Shown here: positions 41,832 through 52,405 of the stretch, in pieces
Layout: each line of letters begins with the position of its first letter
Position numbering within the stretch: the first letter of the stretch is position 1
Assembly (NCBI GenBank): GCA_028274465.1
Contig: JAHHQI010000833.1
Location: forward strand, 26,069-90,068
Direction of reading: 5' to 3'
DNA from: Plantago ovata
Taxonomy: Eukaryota; Streptophyta; Magnoliopsida; Lamiales; Plantaginaceae
DNA length: 64,000 nt
Program-made: the position numbers and the translations under genes
The notes under the pieces: generated by a model
The model's database searches: none
The model's input: the letters and a program-made list of their open reading frames with translations, nothing else
Told to the model about the DNA's origin: nothing

Positions 41832-43262
41832 GGTTAGGTATGTGAATTTTTTTGTTTTGAGCATCTCATTATGTTTTATTTTATGTTTTCGTACGTTTTT
41901 TGGTGATAAAATAGGTTTTGAGATCATAATTTTACGTTTCGGGAGGAAAAACAACATCTCCAGGGATCTGGAGGTGCCAGGCGAACCGCAACCCCATGAG
42001 GGGCGATTCGCCTGGCATTGCCAGATTGCCTGGGGCGTCCTGGACGCCCAGGCGAATCGCCCCCCATCCGGGGCGGTTCGCCCCGGGTGTCCAGCGGGCC
42101 GGGGTTTCGATTTTTCGTCGGGAACCCCATTTTTCTCCTAATATGTTAATTATTGATCTTTTTACCTCGTTTATCACCCATCTTGGTTTCTGACGAGTTT
42201 CTTTAGTGATATAGGTTCCATCTACCTGTTAGCTCTAATCCTAATTCCACTTTTGCCGTTCGGGACGAGCGACGACGTTCAGGTTTTGGGGGGGGGGGTA
42301 ATCGCCGGGTAGTTCTATACTTGTTTTGCTTTTGATAACTCGTGATACCCCATGTTAGCATTTGCACGTTTACCGCTTTCTTAGTATCCTAGTTTAGTTT
42401 GCATGTTTTTATGTGGAGTTAATTGTCAAATTTTGTGAACTTTTTATTGTGTAGATTAACTAGTTATGACCTTTGACCATATGTTTCATCTCTATGAATT
42501 TGTTGAGCATTGTCTCGCTTGACTTGTCACATTTATGTTTGCACTTAGTTAAGTTTGATAGTCTCGACATCACTTAGTGGTGTTTTCTCTATTGCGGTTC
42601 ACGAAGGCCTTTATAATAGGATGATGCATGTTAGAGTCTTAAGGTTGTTTTCCCGTGTAATTATGTACCTAAGAGGCAACAAGTCTTCACCTTGCTTTGA
42701 GATTGCTAAATGCCTAGGAAGGAGGTAGTGTGAGGTTGTGTGATCCTTTGTTGAAACCTATTCTTTCGAATAGGTTGGGGAGGGGGTTGCATTATCATTA
42801 GACTTGTTTTTTCGATTTTTGAGTATTGTGTGTCTGTTTTTCTTTTTCGTATGCTCCAACCTATTCTTTCGAATAGGTTTGGGGAGGTCGTTTGTAGTGT
42901 CAATGTTATTTTCTTTTTCGTTGTGCTACTACTGGCTATATACACAAAAAAAAAAAAAAAATTCCAGAAAAAGGAAAAAAAACTGGAAAAAGAAAAAGAA
43001 AAAAAAAGAAAAAAAGCAAAAGACCCCAAAAAGCAAAGAAGGGTCCAATAAGGCCAAAAAGCAGTTTTAGCAAAGTGTTTGTCTCGTTTTTCAATTCATG
43101 TAATGTTCGTAATCAAGTTGTAAATATCGTCTTTCGTCTGTTTTGAGTCATCTGTTCTAGACCACCCTCGTCCTGCCACTCAGGAAGTGGTGCTTAAGTT
43201 ATAGACTTTACTTGAGAGAAGGGTAGAATAGGGGAGAGTTATCTTTTTAGGGAACCCTCCTT
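41832..43262 (+). other. 3' region of the Athila-type element
   Basis: No protein recognised. It holds the third hairpin cluster (41975-42086), a G9 run (about 42289-42297), two copies of a hairpin AACCTATTC-TTTC-GAATAGGTT (about 42757-42778 and 42858-42879), and a purine-only tract (42943-43040) that may contain the polypurine primer. Confidence 0.6.
41975..42086. repeat. GC-rich hairpin cluster downstream of Athila integrase
   Basis: Arms TGCCAGGCGAA (41975-41985) and TTCGCCTGGCA (42007-42017) enclose CCGC...GGGGCGA; GGGCGTCC-T-GGACGCCC follows (about 42033-42049); CCGGGGCG-GTT-CGCCCCGG is perfect at 42068-42086, its GTT loop being the complement of the AAC loop found in the LTR hairpins. 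Confidence 0.88.
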
Positions 43263-44065
43263 CGTCTTCCGTAGCCTATATATATGTTTGTCTGTTTGTA
43301 CATTTTTCATACCTTTCGGACATCTTTTGGAGCATATTTTGAGAGACAATTCCCTAGCCTCTTGAGCTGGGAATTCATAGCATAGGAGGCTTGTTTTCTT
43401 ATCGTTTTGGAGATTACCTTACGAGGTTGGAGACCTTTGTTCTTCGATCCATAGCTTTTGAGTTAGCAATTCTTCGGAGATTGACAACCTTCGTGGTAAC
43501 ATTGTATCTCAATATTTTACTAGCTTTTATTTAATTCAATCAACATGTTTTCATTCATTCTTGCTATGATTCTTGTTGAATTATCTATGAGTAGCTAAAT
43601 CTATCGTCGGTGATAGTATGTGATTTCATTGCTAGGGTTCATAATTGTGCATGATTGTAGCTTCGCGCCGTTAAATTACTTGATACGATTGTTTGATTCT
43701 TGATCTATCTAAGCCATCTATCTTCGTAGTGTTGAATTGCAAGGAACACATTGGACAATTTATGATCATTAATCTATAAGAAACAACTCATCAAGTACCT
43801 TCTTGCATAATTATAACCCGATGCTTTGAATGAACATACTATCACTAGCTTCCATCATATTGATAAGAAAACTCCGTTCTTTGTTTGATTTCTGATTTTA
43901 TAAAGTTTAAGTTAATTTAGATAAAGCTAGTATAGTCCTTAGAGATCGACACTCGAGGTTATTTGCTGCTACACTACGTGCCCCTTGAGTCGTTGTAGTT
44001 GTGATTTACCTTAGGCTTTTAAACAAATTTATTTGATTATTCGAGTCTGACAATCTCGTTTATCA
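43263..44065 (+). repeat. 3' LTR of the Athila-type element, 5'-truncated
   Basis: Matches 35629-36422 of the 5' LTR. It starts at CGTCTTCCGTAG, exactly where the hairpin cluster of the 5' LTR ends, and lacks everything upstream, including the hairpins. Confidence 0.88.
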
Positions 44066-44422
44066 GTTGATCGATTGCATTTACTTTCCGTGTCATGATC
44101 AGTGTTCAATTACACTAGTAATCCGTGCATTTTCAATAATATAACCACATATACGATGAATTAATAAAACAAACTTAACAGAACTGAAATGAAAAGATCA
44201 CATGCGATAGATGAAGGCTTTGGTCTTACATAACTGAAACAAACCAACACATCATCATAGATGACAACTCGGCACAACACCTTTCACCCAGACTTTTCAA
44301 TCACATGGATTAGAGGGTGGGCGAAATAGGTTTCGAGAGCTTACTCCCCCTGCTTCTAACCAAAATAGAACCAAACCACCTTTTACGACAATTACAATCA
44401 AGTGTTGTGCCGCTTTGTTCAT

Positions 44423-46872
44423 CTAAGTCTCCTCCTTCTCACCGTCCAACTCAGAGATGGCAATTTGCAAGTAGGTGAACTGGTCAGCAGAGTTCATCTT
44501 GAGAAAATACTTCCTCAAACTAGCATTTTGAGTTAGCTTCAATCCAACTGGAACTCGGTACTGAGAAGTTAGACCAGCAAAGTTGTTCAGAATTGCATTC
44601 ATTTCTGTCATCTCTTCGGAAACATCTTCACTAGCCACAGAGTTTGCAGGAACCGGCATGGGAGCACGGAAAGTTGTGAGTGCTTCCTTGCTAACACTGA
44701 TAAATCCCTCCATCATTTGAACAAAGGCAGTATCGACCTCTGTTTGTACCTCATCTTCCGCTTCTTCGGGACCACATTGTCCTCACAGATATCAGGAATG
44801 AACGACCTAGTGGTTTTTTGAGTAACATTAGCAGAGGGTGGCTCGTTCCCATTACATGTCTGTTCAGCAGGCATGTTAACTTCCAACTCAAAGTCATCGG
44901 CGGTAAGATCATAGCTGATGGATAAAATCGCAAGTGCACGATATCGCAACAAGTAATATAGTAGTAAATCGAGTATCGTCTCCTCAGGGACTGAATTGTT
45001 GACAAGTACTAACGTATATTAAACTAGGATCTAAATTAGGTGGGAAAAATAATAGTAACTGATAATTCTAGAATAACTAACTAATACTACTAACGACAAT
45101 TGTAAACTTTCTGACTAGATCAATAGACAAGTATCTAGGGAATCCGATTTCACCATAGTTAATCACATGCATCTCATATTCAACAGTTGATCACAGTTAA
45201 TCTGGTTGCAAACAATCAAGTCTCCCCAATTAATTCACTAATCTCTCTCGAGAATTAACGAACCTATTCTATCATGCAGTTATCCTCTCTCGAATCTCTA
45301 ACATGCATAATACAACGCAATAAACGCTAGGAAACTCAAATATAGATTGCATAACACCTATGGATATCTCTATCTCACAACATATTATGAGGAATAATTC
45401 ATAGCAACTTAAAATATCATCTCTCGAATCTCTAATCAAAGTCCTAAATCATGCAATAGCTGGCCAGACAATCACACGCATTAAACACAGAATTTAAACC
45501 ATATGCAACCATGAAAACTAAGAATCAACTTCGAATACTCAAATTAACATGATCATAACTAGGTTACATCGTAACCCTAGAAAAGAGAATTAGTTCAACA
45601 TAGTCTCAATAGAAATCATCAAAGAATATGAAAACATCATTCTCAAGAGTCAAAACAAAAGAGAGAATAAACCCAAAATCGTCTTGAGCGATCTCCTCTC
45701 TATAGCCGACGAAAGAAAATGCTAAATCTGTCTTGCCGTCTCCCAATCTCACGTAAATACTGTCTGTATAAATTAGAATGATCAAAAAGTCTAATCTACC
45801 CCCTTATATATAAAATCCCGCAGGGCTATAAAAAGGGCTGAAAATATTATTCTTGCGAGTCCTAAACGGAGTAGGAAACTTCAGAAATTGGACCTTGGGC
45901 CATACCCAACCATTGGGCCTTCTTTTCCACAGCTTTAATCATCAAAACAACTCCGTATAAGCTCCTTTTAGCCACTTTCTCCATAAATCATCAACTCGAC
46001 CCACCTAGGCCAAAACGAACATATAACAAGTAAAACCGACCAAAAACAGCTTTTAAACATGCAAAATAATAAGTAAAAGATAGTGATAAGTAGGTATAAA
46101 ACCGACTTATCAATAGCCAATGTCAATGTCATCTGAGATAGTAGCAAATCGATCCCCGGCCAAGATTTTGCTTAGCCCTTCCCCAAAAGCTTTCGACTTC
46201 TTCCCGGTCGCTATGTTTGTCCCAAAGATGTCGCACCAATCATCAAAGTAGTTCCATGAGAAGTCTTGTAGTCGTCCCATTCTGGGGTAGTCCTGCAAAT
46301 ACACGTGAATTAATAACCAAAGCTTGCATCACACAAGGTCAGATATACAATATGGGGGGCAGGGGGGATAAAGGTAGTACCTTAGTGATCTTCGACCAAA
46401 TCTCAGGGGGGCATTTGGAGAAGTTCTTTTTCGTATCACTCCATGCATTTCCACTCCGAGACTTGATCATTAAGATCTCCTTATGCTTATCCTTCCACTG
46501 GCGCAGCTGGTTTGTGATATGAGGACAAACCATCAGCCCACAACCTAGCAGCTTTGCTTGCAAGTAGTTCTGAATGCAGTTCAAACCACCAGCCCTAAAT
46601 CCTTGATCACTTTTCAGGCCTGACAGCTTCGCCTTGCGCATCCCCTCAATCAGTGCATGCTCCTCCTCAGGAGTCCATTTCCTGTTCCCCTTATTTGTCT
46701 CACCATCAACCACTGCAGCAACTCTCTTTTTGCCAGCCTTGCCCTTCTTTGCCACAACGGGGGTTTCTTGCGTTTCCTTCACGATCTCCACATTCTGGCT
46801 GGGAGTTTCAAGCACTGGGGTAGGAATCTCCTATGTAGGGCCAAGGTCAAACGCGTACTCACTCGAATCCAT
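44423..46872 (-). pseudogene. Harbinger Myb/SANT-like protein (ORF1), split by a solo LTR
   Basis: ATG at 46872 (MDSSEYAFDLGPT), a TAG at 46833-46831, then a basic linker and a Myb/SANT-like domain: RKWTPEEEHALIEGM, SDQGFRAGGLNCIQNYLQAK, PHITNQLRQWKDKHKEIL and SGNAWSDTKKNFSK. Exon 1 ends KITK|GTACTA at 46381; exon 2 starts after ATTTGCAG near 46293 with DYPRMGRLQDFSWNYFDDWC, DIFGTNIATG and DDIDIG. The solo LTR 44916-46112 follows, and the frame resumes YDLTADDFELEVN with one TSD copy. A frameshift near 44780 precedes the C-terminal MMEGFISVSKEALTTF and YFLKMNSADQFTYLQIAISE region. In PIF/Harbinger this protein binds the termini and brings the transposase into the nucleus. Confidence 0.82.
44916..46112. 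mobile_element. Solo LTR (1197 bp) with perfect TSD
   Basis: Begins TGATGGATAAAATCGC and ends CCGACTTATCA (TG...CA in either orientation), flanked by ATAGC at 44911-44915 and 46113-46117. Removing it and one ATAGC restores the reading frame of the Harbinger ORF1. No internal coding region. It belongs to a different family from the Athila LTRs here. Orientation cannot be fixed. Confidence 0.85.
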
Positions 46873-47156
46873 CTGCACGACAGGTGGTCCACGAAGGGCA
46901 AAATGAAACTATAAGATATAATACAGTTCAATTCATGCATACATAGCCAGAACCATATTATATGCAAGGGAACATCGAAAACAGATAACGCATATTCCAT
47001 ATTTGGAAAGTTTGCAAATGTCAGCATACATAACAAAGCAATGGAAACCATAAAGACATAGATCAAACACATAACAAGCAAATAATCCGCCAAATCAACA
47101 CTTCAAACAAAGCACACATCCAACTCCTAGAATAGATGCTCCCCACTACAAACTCA

Positions 47157-48480
47157 TTATTGATTTCCTAGGTGCCTCAATGCATATCTACGCTTCCAGC
47201 CGAAGTACATCTTCTCCGCCCGAGTTCGGCGGAATTGCTTCCACTCAGGACACTTTGTGAGGACATCAATAGGATCAGGGTCCGGGATAGCTCTTGTTGC
47301 AGCATAGTGGTCTGGATCAATCTCAACAACCTCAAATCCTCCATCTGGCAGCTCCTTTAGTCTTCTCCTGACAGAGCCACTCGTCGTCGCTTTTATTAAT
47401 CCTTAGGAAGTTGTGTACAAGGTACCATGCTAGTATGATATCATTCAGTGTGTCAAGAGGATAGTGAGAGTTCGAACGAAGGATTCCAAATCTCTTCTTC
47501 AACAGCCCCCAAGCCCTCTCAATCACATTCCTAGCTTGCGAATGGTTCAGATTGAAATACTCCTTAGGAGTCTTCGGACGCATATTGGAATCCTCCCACT
47601 CTTTAAGGTGGTACCTCGTCTTCCGGAAAGGGGGTAGAAATCCCCGTGCATTCATGTATCCAGCATCAACCAGGTAATAATAACCTACATGTTATATGAC
47701 ATCAGCTAGTTAGACAACAAATTCGGCATGAAACCATCATCATTAACTTTTCATCTAAGATATTATCGGTCCTCTGAATTCATACCTCGAGGAACAGAGA
47801 AACCACCCTCAGCCCTGTTCATTGCATCACGAAGGACTCGGCTGTCTGCAGCTGATCCTTCCCACCCCGTCAAGACATAGATGAACTTCATGTCCTTATC
47901 GCACACCCCAAGCACGTTGACATAAATGAATCCCTTGCGGTTACGATAATTTACATGAAGTCTCCTGGGGCATTGAACCTTTATGTAAGAGCCATCCAAA
48001 GCACCTAAACATTGCTGCAACATAATTGAAAGAAACAATACCAATTACATTTTCATCATTGTAATAGTTCATGCAAATCCAAGAAGATATTGAACAGTTT
48101 AATCATTTATACCTTGAAATGACACCATGACTCTTCCTCGCACTCGTTCGGGATTGGTATTGGTTCAGCAAGCAAAACAGTGTGGAGCTTCAGCACGCAA
48201 TGCAATACCTCGTTAAAATATGTGCTAACTATGTGCCCCGGTCGACGCCAAGCAAACATTGCCAACCGGTGCTTAGTGTGGTGACCTAGAATCGCTAGGA
48301 AAGTGGCAACCTTCTCCTCTAGTGTTACCCACCTACTTCCCCTAAGCCCCCCCCCCCCCACTATCTTTCAACATGAAACAGAATTGCCGGAAGCACTGTC
48401 TATCCATGCGAAGAGAGTTCTTCGTGTCAACATCGTTCAACTTGGTTAGCCGTGTCATGTACTCTTACTGCTTATCTACC
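47157..48480 (-). pseudogene. PIF/Harbinger DDE transposase (HARBI1-like)
   Basis: Minus strand. The first recognisable exon (to 48112) has YMTRLTKLNDVDTKNSLRM, CFRQFCFMLKDS, a poly-G run, then RGSRWVTLEEKVATFLAILG and YFNEVLHCVLKLHTVLL. It ends TTCAAG|GTATAA. The second exon starts CLGALDGSYIKVQCP after TTGCAG (first catalytic D), continues NYRNRKGFIYVNVLGVCDKD and FIYVLTGWEGSAADSRVLRD, and ends CGAG|GTATGA. The third exon begins YYYLVDAGYMNARGFLPPF after ACATGTAG (second D), then RNVIERAWGLLKKRFGILR (catalytic E) and LAWYLVHNFLR. A one-base change near 47345 shifts the frame before the C-terminal EIDPDHYAATRAIPDPDPID region that ends at 47157. Triad present; the frameshift, an upstream stop and the homopolymer argue it is inactive. 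Confidence 0.83.
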
Positions 48481-48489
48481 TTACGCAAT

Positions 48490-49136
48490 ATTCTATACCT
48501 CCTACCTCTCTTACGCTTACGAGGTAAACATCCCTCACATGCCTAGTGTAGTACCAAAACAGCGCAAGCATCATGCCTAAATTGATGAGCACATAGATTC
48601 GAACCAATCGGAGTTGTTGTTCACCGTAAACCATCTCACAAACTGTTCAACTACTACAAGCAAGAAGCCAAACAAAGCTTAGCAAATCGAACACGCATTC
48701 AACCACACAAACATTCCACCAAAGTATCGATTTCATTAACCGGGAAAAAAAAGTCTACAACATTATGCCATTAATGCATCCACACATACAGATTCTCCCA
48801 TTTAATGCTATGGAGGAATCTGTCATCAATGCATATATCATCATCTAACAAAGATTTGCAATAATAAATGCAAGAGCATTCCTCTGTACTCATCAATTTC
48901 CATTAAATGCACCAAATCCAAAACAAAATTGAAGCAATTACTGAACTATAAACTCACAAGAACTCACCTCTGTCACGGTCTCCTTCAAGATACCCTGCAA
49001 CATACAAAGAAACAAGCATGAAAGTGAGATGTAATGAAGAAAAGTCAGAAAACACAAATGGCAGAAAGCAAAACCATGAGCTTCTTCTACATGTCGGCTG
49101 CTGTTCAACACAAGCAGCTCAGATCTGGAAGGATTT
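48490..49136. other. 5' untranslated/leader part of the Harbinger element
   Basis: No further coding similarity recognised. A possible small exon of the transposase leader is not excluded (AAGATACCCTGCAACATAC near 48988 reads as GTATGTTGCAGGG on the minus strand). Confidence 0.4.
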
Positions 49137-49260
49137 GGGTATATATACCTTAGGGCAGGGGTAGGATTGGGTTATTTGATTTAGGTTGGGGACAGAACGA
49201 CATTGTGCATTGGCCTAAAAAACAGCCTTGGATGTAAACCGAAAATCATGCCCCCCCCCC

Positions 49261-50472
49261 GATGAACGTGTATTTTACACTTTCATTCGAGTCTTTTTTC
49301 ACCAATTTAGCTATCCTCTATGTTAATTTAGCTATATTTTAGTGCATTTTATTAGAATAGTGTCACGTTTCCCTTTTCTTTGCATTTTTCAGGTTTTAGG
49401 TGAAAAACGTATTTTTATGGGCAATTATGTTGAAGCGGACGAAGATTTGGTGTTCCGTGGTCATCCATGATGTATCTAGAAGGTTTCGGACGAGATTTGA
49501 AGTCTAGGGGTCGAGTTTCAAGGCTTAAAGGTCACTAGAAGGCAAATTCGAGTCCAAAAAGGAAACCTCCAGCAAGAAACCGCGTCCACCGCCACTGGAC
49601 GTCCCAGCGAACCGCCTGGGACGCCAGGCGAATCGCCCCGTGCCAGGCGAACCGCCTGGCATGTGGGGCGGTTCGCCTGGCACGTTCCGTAGTCTATATA
49701 TATGAGTTGCCTAGTTCTACGTTTTTGATACCTTTTCATCATATTTTGAGAGACAATTCTCCAGACCCTTGCTCTGGGAATTGATAGCTTAGGAGACTCT
49801 TTTTCTTATCGTTTGGAAGACTTAGCTTAGAGATCGGAGACCCTTGATCTTCGATTCATAGCTTGTGAGTTAGCAATTCTCCGGAGATTGACAACCTTCG
49901 TTGGTAACTTGTATCTCACAATTTTTACTGCTTTTATTTAATTCAATCAACATGTTTTCATTCATTATTGCTTTGATTCTTGTTGAATTATCTATGAGTA
50001 GCTAAATCTATCGTTGGTGATAGTATGTGATTTCATAGCTAAGGTTCATAATTGTGCATGATTGTAGCCTCGCGCCGTTGAATTACTTGATACGATTGTT
50101 TGATTCTTTGATCTATCTAAGCCATCTATCTTCGTATAGTGTTGAACCTGGAGGAACACATTGGACAATTCATGATCATTGATTTATAAGATACAACTCA
50201 TCAAGTACCTTCTTGCATAATTATAGCCCGATGCTTTGAATGATCATACTATCGCTAACTTCCATATTATTGATAAGAAAAATCCGTCCTTTGTTTGATT
50301 TCTGATTTTATAAGTTTAAGTTAAATTAGTTAAAGCTAGTATAGTCCTTAGAGATCGACACTCGAGGTTATTTGCTGCTACACTACGTGCCTTTGTTTCG
50401 TTGTAGTTGTGAGTTGCCTTTGGCTAAATATAAATTTATTTGATTGTTCGAGTCTGACAATCTCGTTCATCA
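49261..50472 (+). mobile_element. Solo LTR of the Athila-type family
   Basis: GATGAACGTGTATTTTACAC to CTCGTTCATCA aligns over its whole length with 35211-36422, with many more differences than the LTR pair of the full element. The first T is missing or changed at a C10 run. CCCCC flanks both ends (49256-49260, 50473-50477), a plausible TSD. It includes the hairpin cluster at 49600-49682 and a TATATATATGAG box. Confidence 0.87.
49600..49682. repeat. GC-rich hairpin cluster in the solo LTR
   Basis: Hairpin 1 (49600-49623): CGTCCCAGCG-AAC-CGCCTGGGACG; relative to the 35547 copy the outermost pair is C-G instead of G-C, a paired change, and one G of an arm is lost. Hairpin 2 (49640-49662): GTGCCAGGCG-AAC-CGCCTGGCAT. 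GGGGCGGTTCGCCTGG follows. Confidence 0.9.
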
Positions 50473-50744
50473 CCCCCTCCCCCGGTTTCAAAACACATCA
50501 GGAGCTGTAAAATGGTGGTCTGGAAAATGCATTTGCACGTAGTTCGATGCTGCCCGGACGTGCAATACATACAATTGCATTTTTACCAAGCACTGCGAAA
50601 TGTGCCGGTCAACGCAGTTTCCCCTGCGTTTTTTATCAACCAATCACGCGCTTAATATTGTATCATACCGTGCGGTATGCACCAGTAGTTGTAAGTTTGT
50701 AACCTTAAAAACATCAAAAGTTGACGTGATATGGGGGAATTTGT
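50473..50744. other. Flank of the solo LTR, nothing recognised
   Basis: C-rich start, then unassigned sequence with an ATGCTGCCCGGACGTGCA stretch. No gene. Confidence 0.4.
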
Positions 50745-51040
50745 TAGAGCTTGGTGAGTTGTTTCACGCTCAATTTTTTTATTCGAGAATAATTTAGCAC
50801 TTTCATAAACATGGAGTACTAGAATTTATTTTGCTTTACAGAATAATAATGGAGTGAGTCGAGTGACCACCAGGAAAGTGATTTTGACATAAAATAGATT
50901 AGGAATTTAGGACACACGGTCCTACGGTAGGTAGGACTAGGAAGTAGTAGTATGAACCCATACAATACAAATTATAAAGAAACGAAAAAAGTTATAGTAT
51001 CTGTAACACCCAAAGTTTTAGAGGGTTAAAGGGATACACA
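50745..51040 (+). repeat. Second copy of the 26003-26300 segment, ending in a Cassandra LTR start
   Basis: Nearly identical to 26003-26257 and, like it, continues into TGTAACACCCAAAGTTTTAG (about 51002), the first bases of a Cassandra-type LTR. Here only about 40 bp of that LTR remain before unrelated AT-rich sequence. Confidence 0.85.
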
Positions 51041-51334
51041 TAAAATACAAAATACTTCTTCCTAATGGTAGTGTAGAAGTTACAACAGTTCCTATAAAAA
51101 TTACTTTAAAATTGTTTCTCACCCTCTATAATATTGTAAGAATTTATTTAATAATTTACTAAAATCAGATTCTTTTTTAGTAATTTAATATATATAAAAA
51201 TAATAATTTTTTATATATATAAGTTTCATATATATAAAACTAATAATTTGAATAAGAACATATTCTAAATATAGTATGTAAATTAATAATTAATACACTA
51301 AAAAGTTTTATGCATATACAAGTTTAGGCGTGTG

Positions 51335-52178
51335 AAAATGTTCCATATAAAGCATTGGGCATCTAAAATGCTTAGATATGCAGGCCGGTTGCAATTGATA
51401 AAGAGTGTATTGTTCTCGATCACCAACTATTGGTGACAAGTCTTCCCCATGCCAAAGAAGATACTAAAGCATATTGAGAGTCTTTGTCGCAGCTACCTAT
51501 GGAGTGGAACGGAGGAGATTACGAAAAAGGCCCCCATTGCGTGGGATAAAGTCTGTGACACAAAGAAAGGTGGTGGTTTGAATGTTACTGATCTTGTGGC
51601 TTGGAATAAAGCCAACTTACTAAAGCTTTTGTGGAACCTTAATGAAAAGGCTGATAAGATGTGGGTACGCTGGATCCATGCATATTATATTCGAGATGGG
51701 GATGTGATGAATTTTTCACCAACACAGAACTGCTCATGGGTATTTCGAAGTGTTCTCAAACAAAGAACGCATGTAGGAGTCAGCAGTGTGTGGCATGGGG
51801 TGCATGAAAAGTTCCCCACGAGAGAGATTTATCATGAGCTGCGTGGTACACGGCCACAGGTTGACTGGCGTAAGGTAATGTATACCAATTGGGCGCGACC
51901 GCGAGCCATTTTTGTGCTATGGCTATGTCTGAACACGCCAGAGATACTAGTAAAAAAGGCGCTAGTTATTATGTGATGCACTATTTTTTTCTGAAACTGG
52001 ACGTGTGATTATGATTGGTAGCAAACTGGATACTTGATAGGAGTTGTGATAGATACCCAGTTTTAAACTATGAGTTTTGTTTTGCGTTTTCGAGAGCCTG
52101 GATCATTTGGATCGGCGTTGTCATGTAATTATTTGTTTTTTTTTGGATATATATATAGTGCTATACGTTTCAAAAAAA
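51335..52178 (+). pseudogene. 5'-truncated L1-type LINE (RT C-terminus and zinc-finger region)
   Basis: KHWASKMLRYAGRLQLIKSV, LFSITNYW, a TGA, then PMPKKILKHIESLCRSYLW, KAPIAWDKVCDTKKGGGLNV, LVAWNKANLLKLLWNLNEKA, WVRWIHAYYIRDGDVM and RGTRPQVDWRKVMYTNWARP: the C-terminal part of plant L1 ORF2, including the start of the reverse-transcriptase-associated zinc-binding domain. An A-rich end (TTTCAAAAAAAAA, about 52167-52178) matches a LINE 3' tail. The 5' truncation is typical of retrotransposition. Distinct from the RLE-type LINE at 27571. Confidence 0.85.
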
Positions 52179-52405
52179 AATATATATATTTCCTATATTT
52201 TTTGGTGGTCCATACAAATTTTTAGAAAATCTGATTTATTAGACTTTTAAAACATTTGTTTGTGAAGCCGCCGTAAATGCTCTAATTAATAAGAGAGAAA
52301 ATTAAAGTTAAAAGGTTCGGTAGCGTGAATAATAATTAATTAATGCGTTCAATGTGGCCTGTGGCCTGTGGTATTAATTAATTAATTTTTATTAATTATT
52401 ATTAT

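Larger units (their letters stand above)
35211..44065 (+). mobile_element. Athila-type Gypsy LTR retrotransposon
   Basis: 5' LTR 35211-36422 (TGATGAACGTG ... GTTTATCA), a tRNA-Asp-type PBS, gag, protease, RT/RNase H, integrase, a 1.4-kb 3' region, and a 3' LTR copy 43263-44065 that lacks the first 418 bp. Flanks gttaa (35206-35210) and gttga (44066-44070) are a 5-bp TSD with one mismatch, so both ends are the real borders. Domain sequences and the PBS TTGGCGCCGTTGCCGGGGA are those of Athila. Coding regions contain many frameshifts and stops. It carries three clusters of GC-rich hairpins. A solo LTR of the family is at 49261-50472. Confidence 0.9.
44071..49213 (-). mobile_element. PIF/Harbinger DNA transposon with two genes
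   Basis: Minus-strand transposase gene (48480-47157) and Myb/SANT-like partner gene (46872-44423), the normal gene pair of PIF/Harbinger elements. The right end may be at about 49213, where GCATTGGCC is followed by TAA: GGCCAATGC is PIF-like as a terminus and TAA a usual TSD. The left terminus was not found; the Athila element's border at 44065 may have removed or displaced it. A TATA-like GGTATATATACC is at about 49138-49149, suitably placed upstream of the transposase on the minus strand. A 1.2-kb solo LTR splits the Myb-like gene. Confidence 0.75.

Noticed and set aside
42804..43070. Lys-rich frame of 88 codons in the Athila 3' region
   Set aside because: Encoded by the purine tract; low complexity.
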